DNA of 64,000 nt from Chelydra serpentina. Lineage: Eukaryota > Chordata > Testudines > Chelydridae. The position numbers and the translations under genes are program-made. Shown here one piece after another: positions 57,829-64,000 of the stretch. The stretch's first letter is position 1, and each line of letters begins with the position of its first letter. The stretch covers positions 22,772,001-22,836,000 of the forward strand of contig JBAIAC010000033.1 of assembly GCA_037349315.1 (NCBI GenBank), in the 5' to 3' direction. The notes under the pieces are model-generated. The model made no database searches and was not told the origin of the DNA. It saw only the letters and a program-made list of their open reading frames with translations.

Positions 57829-60655
57829 TTTTCTCATCAGCAGAGGTGGTCAGAAATGGAAACTATTTTCCATGAACATTTTTGAAAGAAATGTAACCTT
57901 TTAATTCTTTTCATGTTCAGTTTCCAAAGGCTGCAAATGTTTGTTTAAATGTTTTTGCTGAAACAGAAAATATCGAAGGAAATGAATAATTTCCATGAAA
58001 ACGTTCACTGTGGGGAAAAAAAGCTATTTTTCATTTTTTTAAAAGAAATCTGAAACAAGAAATTTGAGGAGGCAGAGGTTGAATCATGAGCAGACCCATC
58101 TAAGCCTCTTACATAAGTCTGCTATTTGTGCATGCCTCCTTAGAAATACTTATGATTTTGAATTAATGCAAAATATTGAACTCACATAATATCCCAACCT
58201 GCAACATCTGTGTGACCTCCTAGATAAAGCTGGACATTAAGAAGCTGGTTTCAGAGAAGTAGTACCAGTTTTCCCATTGATGAACCTTCCCTTGTAACTC
58301 TTAAGGCATGTTTTGACTTCCTGTGTATTTTTTAAAGCATTCTAAATAAAAAGGTCTGCACATTTATCTCAGATGAAAGCCCTATATAAATGTATATGCA
58401 AAGTGGGGCAAAGTGCAAAGTTACAGCTCCTGGCAAGGTGCCAATGTAGCCCTCAGTGCTGTGAAGGTGGACACCACAGAGCTCACCCTTAGGAAGTCTT
58501 TTTTTTGTCTTTTGCTTAATTTAATCTCTTTACTACTAGTTATAACAGTTGCGTTCAGATGGCTGCATATTTTAATGACCTTTTTCATTTTGTTGTTAAA
58601 GTGAGAAAGTATTTTGCATTTACTTTTTTCCAGCTGAACACAATAATATAAAATGAAGTGGATTTGAACATTTTGAACGTGAGTGGCAGCAGTGAAAGTC
58701 CATTCCTGAGGGTCCTGGAAGTGCCTAAGGGAAACAGCAATCTATAGGAGGTGTTCGTGTGTAATTATTCTCTACAGCGTGGCACTATAGAAGTCTTTTT
58801 TGCTTGCCTTTTACTATTAGTCTCCAGCAAACATATAGTCACTGGTCCCTTCATTGTTGATGCATTGTGCATTTCAGTGATCTTTTGGAGAGAAAGAGAG
58901 AGAGATCATATTACCAAACTATATTCAACATTTGCTTATGAAGTTAAAAATCTGGAAAAAGGATCCTCCTCTGGGTTATGGTTTTTGATTATATCTCTCT
59001 AATTACACACATCTAGTGAGATTACATCACACTTTCCACAGACATGACCAAAATGTATGGCTCAAGATCTAAACGATAAAGACTATTAATACAAACACTT
59101 AACTGCAGAGTAATGTCAGAAAAAATTGGTTGAGTCTTTCAGACTAACCACAGTTAGATCCAAAATAGAGAGGGAAAATGCAAATTTTCCCTTGTGTCTG
59201 TAAGTGTCCCATTTTACAGATAACTCTATGGGTCTTTTGAACTGCTTTCTGTACCCACTGAATTTGCAGATACAGTTGTCCTTCTGTGGGATCATGATAA
59301 TAATGGGTGTGGTGATGGTTGCTGGGTGGAGGGGTGGGACAGAAATTGCTATGGGATTCAAAGGACTTGAAATCACTGCAGTTTTCTTTCGTATGTTCTG
59401 TAAACTCTACAGTCATGAATCTCCAGCTGTTTTGCCACTCGACTCTCAAACTATGGTATAGTATCTTTTGTATAGCTGGGTTCAGGAATAAACTGAGGCT
59501 TCAGTTGGAAGATATGCCTTTGAGTTTAGTTCTTGGGCTGACAGGGAAAAGGACAAACAACCTAATGGAGGGCAATCTGTTCAGGTTGTGCAAACAAAAC
59601 AATGATGTGAGAGAGAAAATAAAATAATCAAATGCTGAATTTTATTAGTAGGGAGCTGAACATAATTTTAACCAAATGTTTTCTCTTTATTTAATTCTAC
59701 ATATCATATAAATAAATTAATTAGGCATATTTTATTAATTCTGGTCTCACTTAGAGGTCTAAAGTTAGGTCACTAAATCTATGTTTAGGTACCTCAGTGA
59801 AAATTACCTGATTTGCAGAGATCTGAGCAACTGGGGGAACAAATGTTAGAAAATTTACGTCTATAAATATGAGATGAAAACTAGAGGGCTCGGTTATTGG
59901 AGAATATCAAACAATGAGTTATGTAAAAAGCCAAAACCACTTGGCCCAATGTACTTATGGGGACTATTTTGTTTAAATAGAAAAATAGGCTGAATGATCC
60001 AATCAATTCTCAAATGTCACTTCTGAAAACACTGTATTTGTGTGTTAAAAGAAACAAAAGAACAAAGTTTAAATGGGTTCATTTTACACTGGTCCAACAT
60101 AAAGCTGGCCAAATCAACATTAATAAAGTGTTTTAAAAATAAAAACCATAAAAGCTTTGAGCCAAGTTCCAACCTGAATTTTTTTATGGTAGCTATAAAG
60201 TCTGGAAAATATGGCTATGGAATGGAAACGTTAATGCTACCTTAAGTATAATAGCATGGCAGTGCTGCTATAAAATATGGTACAATGTTAAACAATAAGT
60301 TAATACAGTAAGTCTGCCAAATTGCATTGACTGCAGGGGGTCTTCCATGTTTGGCTCTCTTTCAGTTTCACATTAGACACTTTAAATGACTGCATCTCTT
60401 TCCAGTTTACAAGTGACTGCTGAGCATCTAGTTTTTCATAATGTTGACTTTAGCATTCTTTGGCGCTCTTAACATATTCTTGATTTACAGCCATTTTATG
60501 ACTGCAGTGAATTGCCACAAATTGGGGGAAATCTCATAAAATGACAAAGAAAAACATTCCCGTCTCACAATATAATCAGTCTTGGTATTTTTGCTTTAGA
60601 ATTGTTTTTGTTTGTTTTCATTTCCCAAGGTGAGCTTTAAAACTGAACAATGTAT
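57829..60655. other. No recognised gene
   Basis: AT-rich. GA microsatellite-like AGAGAAAGAGAGAGAGA at 58889-58906. The region 59110-59640 has overlapping frames up to 102 codons on both strands with no recognised product. An ancient-repeat phrase may lie at 59755-59835. Confidence 0.4.
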
Positions 60656-60659
60656 TGGG

Positions 60660-60780
60660 CTTGATTCTCAGATACAGTAAGGGCCCTTTGCACTAGGACA
60701 CCATAAATGAGACGTAAGTGGTTTCCGGAGGACGCACCCTGTGCGGGGAAAATCTGTGGGTGATGCAGAGCCAAATTAAG
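60660..60780. repeat. Possible ancient palindromic repeat
   Basis: Opens GGGCTTGATTCTCAGATACA, like the start of 47132-47219, with CACTAGGACACCATAAATG following. Strongly diverged. Confidence 0.35.
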
Positions 60781-60824
60781 GGTTCTTTGCTAATCTTGTT
60801 CCAAGCCCTTAGGCAGTATGGTGG

Positions 60825-61675
60825 TGTGACTGAATGCACCCCTGTATTCACACACTACACACCACTGTAATAAACTTTGTACAAAATATGCCTTGTGAAG
60901 TATCATTTGAAAACTATCATTTGGTCAATAATATCATAATGAAATGTGTGTAGCAACATTATATGTAAAGTTATGAACATAAGCTGAAGTTATGACTGAA
61001 ATGTGTTTACCCACTCCTCAGACTTGTGTGGTAAACCAGTTTCTTGAAGGCAAAGTACAAGCTGATGCCTGTATCAAGGCATCAAAACTAATTGGCAATC
61101 ACCAGTCAAGTGACCGTTCTTTGGTAGGGGGGGGGGGCAGAGACAGATGGATTTTTGCATTTTAATAAACAACAACATGGGAACCTCTTTCACCATAAAG
61201 ACCCCATGTATCCATTCTCACAGCTGGAAGGAACTTTATCTAGAGGCAACCCTCAGGAAAATCCATTAAAAATGGTAATTGGACTATAAAAGGGACTAAG
61301 AGAAGGATAAAAACACTCCAGGTATTCTTTCTATTTCTCTTGCTCTTTTTCACCTAAGAAGCCAAAGAAACCAGCATGTGGACTTTGGAAGGTGTTCTGA
61401 CCTAAGAACTTGGCCAGCCTCGTTGCTGGGAACATGTAATAAGAATTTCACCTTGAACCAAGTCTAGTTTAAATTTTAGTTACTAGAAAGCATCTTCTTT
61501 TATTTCTCTTGTAAATGTTTCTAATTTTAATCCCTTGTATTTACTTAAAATCTCTTTGTAGTTTAAATAATCTTGTTTTATTATTTAATCAAAACTAATC
61601 CAATGTTGTCTTTAAACTGAACTGTGTGAGTAACTCCATTTAATGTAGCAGATGCTTGTACATTAACCCCTTACA
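60825..61675 (+). mobile_element. Candidate solo LTR, 851 bp
   Basis: Starts TGTGACTGAATGCACCCC and ends CCCCTTACA, so TGT...ACA. The flanks GGTGG (60820-60824) and GGTGT (61676-61680) agree at four of five bases, compatible with a 5-bp duplication. A good TATA box (CTATAAAAGGGACTAAG, about 61285) lies mid-element with T-rich sequence beyond, the layout of a retroviral LTR. A CCAAGTCTAG-type R/U5 boundary is not clear. I recall AATAAACTTTGTACAAAATA from turtle LTRs. No internal coding region is recognised downstream. Confidence 0.55.
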
Positions 61676-62217
61676 GGTGTCACAGACCTCCAGATATCTG
61701 AACGGTCCAGGAGAGGGCTGGACAGTGCAGAACACATCTTTTTTTGGGGGGGAGGGGACTTGGGACTGGGAGTTTGTTGAGGTCACCCTGCAAGGGGTAG
61801 CCAAGGCTGGTGGAAGCCAGTGTGGGCTGGCAGGCTGCAGCTATACACAGACACTCAGGATGTGATCTGCATGCTGTTTGAGGGCCCCAAATTGGGAGTT
61901 ACAGCAGCAAAGCATTGTGAATGTTCTAGGTTGCAGGGCAGGTGGTGACACAGCCCTTCACTGGTTTGGATTGCACACTGGAATGTCATAGCTGGGGATG
62001 TATGGGTGGGCCAAAGATGAGGTGAGTGGGATTGCTGTGCACTGAACTATGCTATTTGCTGCTTCCTATGGCCCATAGGAGGCTACAGGAAGAAGACTGT
62101 ACATTAGAGCAGCCTCAAAGCTGCTCTAATTTACACCAGGGCCTGGACAGATCCCCAAATGGCCCCAGAATATAGGAAGTACAAAGATGGCTGAAAGGTG
62201 GCTTTTTCCGGGGACTG
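61676..62217. other. No recognised gene after the candidate LTR
   Basis: A moderately GC-rich stretch with a G-run near 61748. It could be leftover internal sequence of the same retroelement or an unrelated repeat; nothing encodes a recognisable protein. Confidence 0.35.
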
Positions 62218-62315
62218 AGGTGAACCTGACCAGTCTGTAGTTCCCTGGATTGTCCTCCTTCCCTTTTTTTAAAGATGGGCACTATATTTGCCTTTTTCCC
62301 GTCATCAGTGGAAGG
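62218..62315 (-). mobile_element. CR1 reverse-transcriptase fragment, antisense
   Basis: On the minus strand DDGKKANIVPIFKK is readable, matching the A(N/K)VVPIFKKG motif near the start of the CR1 reverse transcriptase, followed after an indel by sequence corresponding to NYRPVSL (CTGACCAGTCTGTAGTTCCC on the plus strand). A short piece; the rest of the LINE is absent. Confidence 0.75.
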
Positions 62316-64000
62316 TTCAGTGGAAGTCTGAGTTATTTGACTCTCCTATGTTTGAAAAATTGGGTTAGAAATCTCATTAGAACAGGCTTTCCTTGGGGTA
62401 TTTCTATAGCTTCTGCTCTTAGTCCTGGCCAGAAACTGGAGGTGAAAACATGGACACCAGAAGGCTACTTATGTGGACACTTCAAGACTCCAAATGTTCC
62501 TTCTAAGATTGGTTCTAAAGATGGTGAAGGCTGTATTTATAGGATGAGGGAGGGAAGACTTATTTGATCACAAATGGGTTTTCTCCCTTCCTAATGAAAA
62601 TTTATTTTCACCACAAGTGAAAGCTGTGAAGAACATCAGGCAAAAAAGCAGACTTCACCTGTTTAACTTGGTGTGAAATTTAACTTGCAGCTCCATTAGT
62701 ACATCAATCAAAAGTTCACTCTGGGAATTTAGAAATCCATCTCGGCATTCTTGAAAGATTATATATTGTTTTAAATTGTTTAGGAAAAGGAACTGTGAGG
62801 TTTTTTAGTATCACTTGTAGGGACCTATTATATAATCAACTTCAGTGGAATATATATCATGGATCCACTTATCATGCAAAATAGATTTTAAAAAGTTCCT
62901 TTTTCTCTCCTCTATTTTTTAAAGCTTGACACATCTGATTCCCATTTTAGTGTCTTTCAAAGAGGACTTTAATTTTTGTAGAACTTAAGAAATGTATTTT
63001 GGAAGTGTAAAACATTAGGTAATTGACTAAATGAAGGCCTTATTCTGAGCAAATGTACACTGGAGTAAATTCATTGAAATCAGTGCACATACCCTAATGT
63101 GAAACCAGAACCAGGCCTAAATTAGGGTAACTTTTTGTATGTCTGGCAGTAAAGGTTATTCAGTTGTATAGCCTACAATACCTGTTAGTCAGTGGAGATG
63201 GGAACAAATATTTGAAAAAGTAACTTGACCTCAGTTTTGCAACTTTGTGTGTCACTTTGACACACAACTAAATGTAATGCATGTGAGGTTAATTGAACTA
63301 CTCTCACATGTGAAGTTGTGTGCAAGTTTTTGCAGGATTGGTGCCTTAAATTATTAACCAGTATACTGCTTCAGCGAATTATCCAGAATACTTGTAATAT
63401 TTTTGAGTCTTCAGAAGTTGTCATCATAAAAGCAAGGCCATTTTTTTTCAGGAATTAGGTATTCTATAAAGGTTGGAGGCATATGAGAATATAAATTAAA
63501 AGCTGTAACAGCATTTATTTAGTTGGAAGACAAAGAACAGTAAGTGGAATGTTTTTAGACAAATGCTTAAAGAAAACCTTTTGACCTATAATACAGACTA
63601 CAGTTCCAATCCAAATTTACACCCCCAGCCCTCAAACACTTTCTCACGTGGTTAATTTTACTTACATGCTTAAAGTTAAGCATATGTGTGTTTTCAAAAT
63701 CGAGGCCTTAATTATATTTAAAATTTAGATAAAAGCTTGGGAAGACTGGATAACTCCGGCATTAGGAGCTATTTGTATGTCTTCACATTTAAGGCAAAAA
63801 TACACTTTTTGTGGGTCCTCAATTAAAGAACCATCTGGAGTACAAACGTCTAATTCCTCCAGACCACTCAAACTCAGCATAGAGGAACAATGCAGCATGC
63901 CTTACAGGTCAACACATCTGGCTATTTTGGACCATGTGAGAGGGTGAGTTTCAGGATCCCTTTTGGGAAATGCCCTGTAATTGTCCTTTCCCTTTTAGGC
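62316..64000. other. No recognised gene to the end of the window
   Basis: AT-rich. A weak ancient-repeat phrase lies at about 63040-63125 (GAGCAAATGTACACTGGAG, GAAATCAGTGCACATACC) and another near 63690 (TTTTCAAAATCGAGGCC). No coding frame recognised. Confidence 0.4.

Overview
The window is vertebrate nuclear DNA, most likely from a turtle. The main clue is three copies of a tRNA-derived SINE whose 3' end is a CR1-type tail ending in repeats of ATTCTATG, as in the chelonian Cry SINEs. The rest of the repeat set fits a large, slowly evolving, CR1-dominated reptile genome: CR1 fragments, MIR-like SINEs, Penelope-like elements with a GIY-YIG domain, a DIRS retroelement, hAT-type and Harbinger-like MITEs, and LTRs. 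The species call is an inference from recognised repeat families; no database search was possible.

I could not support any functional host protein-coding gene, rRNA gene or tRNA gene. The window is best read as intergenic or intronic DNA. The only host-gene relic is a 5'-truncated processed pseudogene of ribosomal protein L27 (minus strand, about 35.45-35.77 kb) with its poly(A) tail.

Layout. 0-5.5 kb: repeat fragments, a SINE, an AT/GT microsatellite and a MITE that starts with the terminal block GGTCTACAC. 5.5-9.2 kb: nothing recognised. 9.2-10.2 kb: an antisense CR1 3' region invaded by a hAT-type element that itself carries a second hAT MITE, plus a tRNA-like repeat. 11.6-13.1 kb: G/C-rich repeat debris and a second tRNA-like repeat. 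13.3-16.3 kb: AT-rich DNA without recognised repeats. 17-23 kb: two hAT MITEs with intact 8-bp target duplications, CR1 and MIR relics, and a Penelope tail. 24.9-25.8 kb: a GC-rich element with inverted ends. 27.5-32.2 kb: SINE, CR1, a decayed hAT transposase and a Penelope GIY-YIG relic. 35.5 kb: the RPL27 pseudogene. 39.4-49.9 kb: SINE, an inverted Penelope insertion, four more GGTCTACAC-type MITEs, an old LINE, and G-rich and GT repeats. 52.8-57.8 kb: a DIRS element with inverted ends, RT, RNase H, tyrosine recombinase and internal complementary region, interrupted by a solo LTR. 60.8-61.7 kb: a second candidate LTR. The remainder is unassigned.

The parts do not work together as a pathway. 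The interest lies in how they are nested, in the exact target-site duplications that date and classify several insertions, and in a few unusual structures: an inverted Penelope insertion, a tRNA-like repeat with short inverted termini, and strong designed-looking hairpins inside MITEs.
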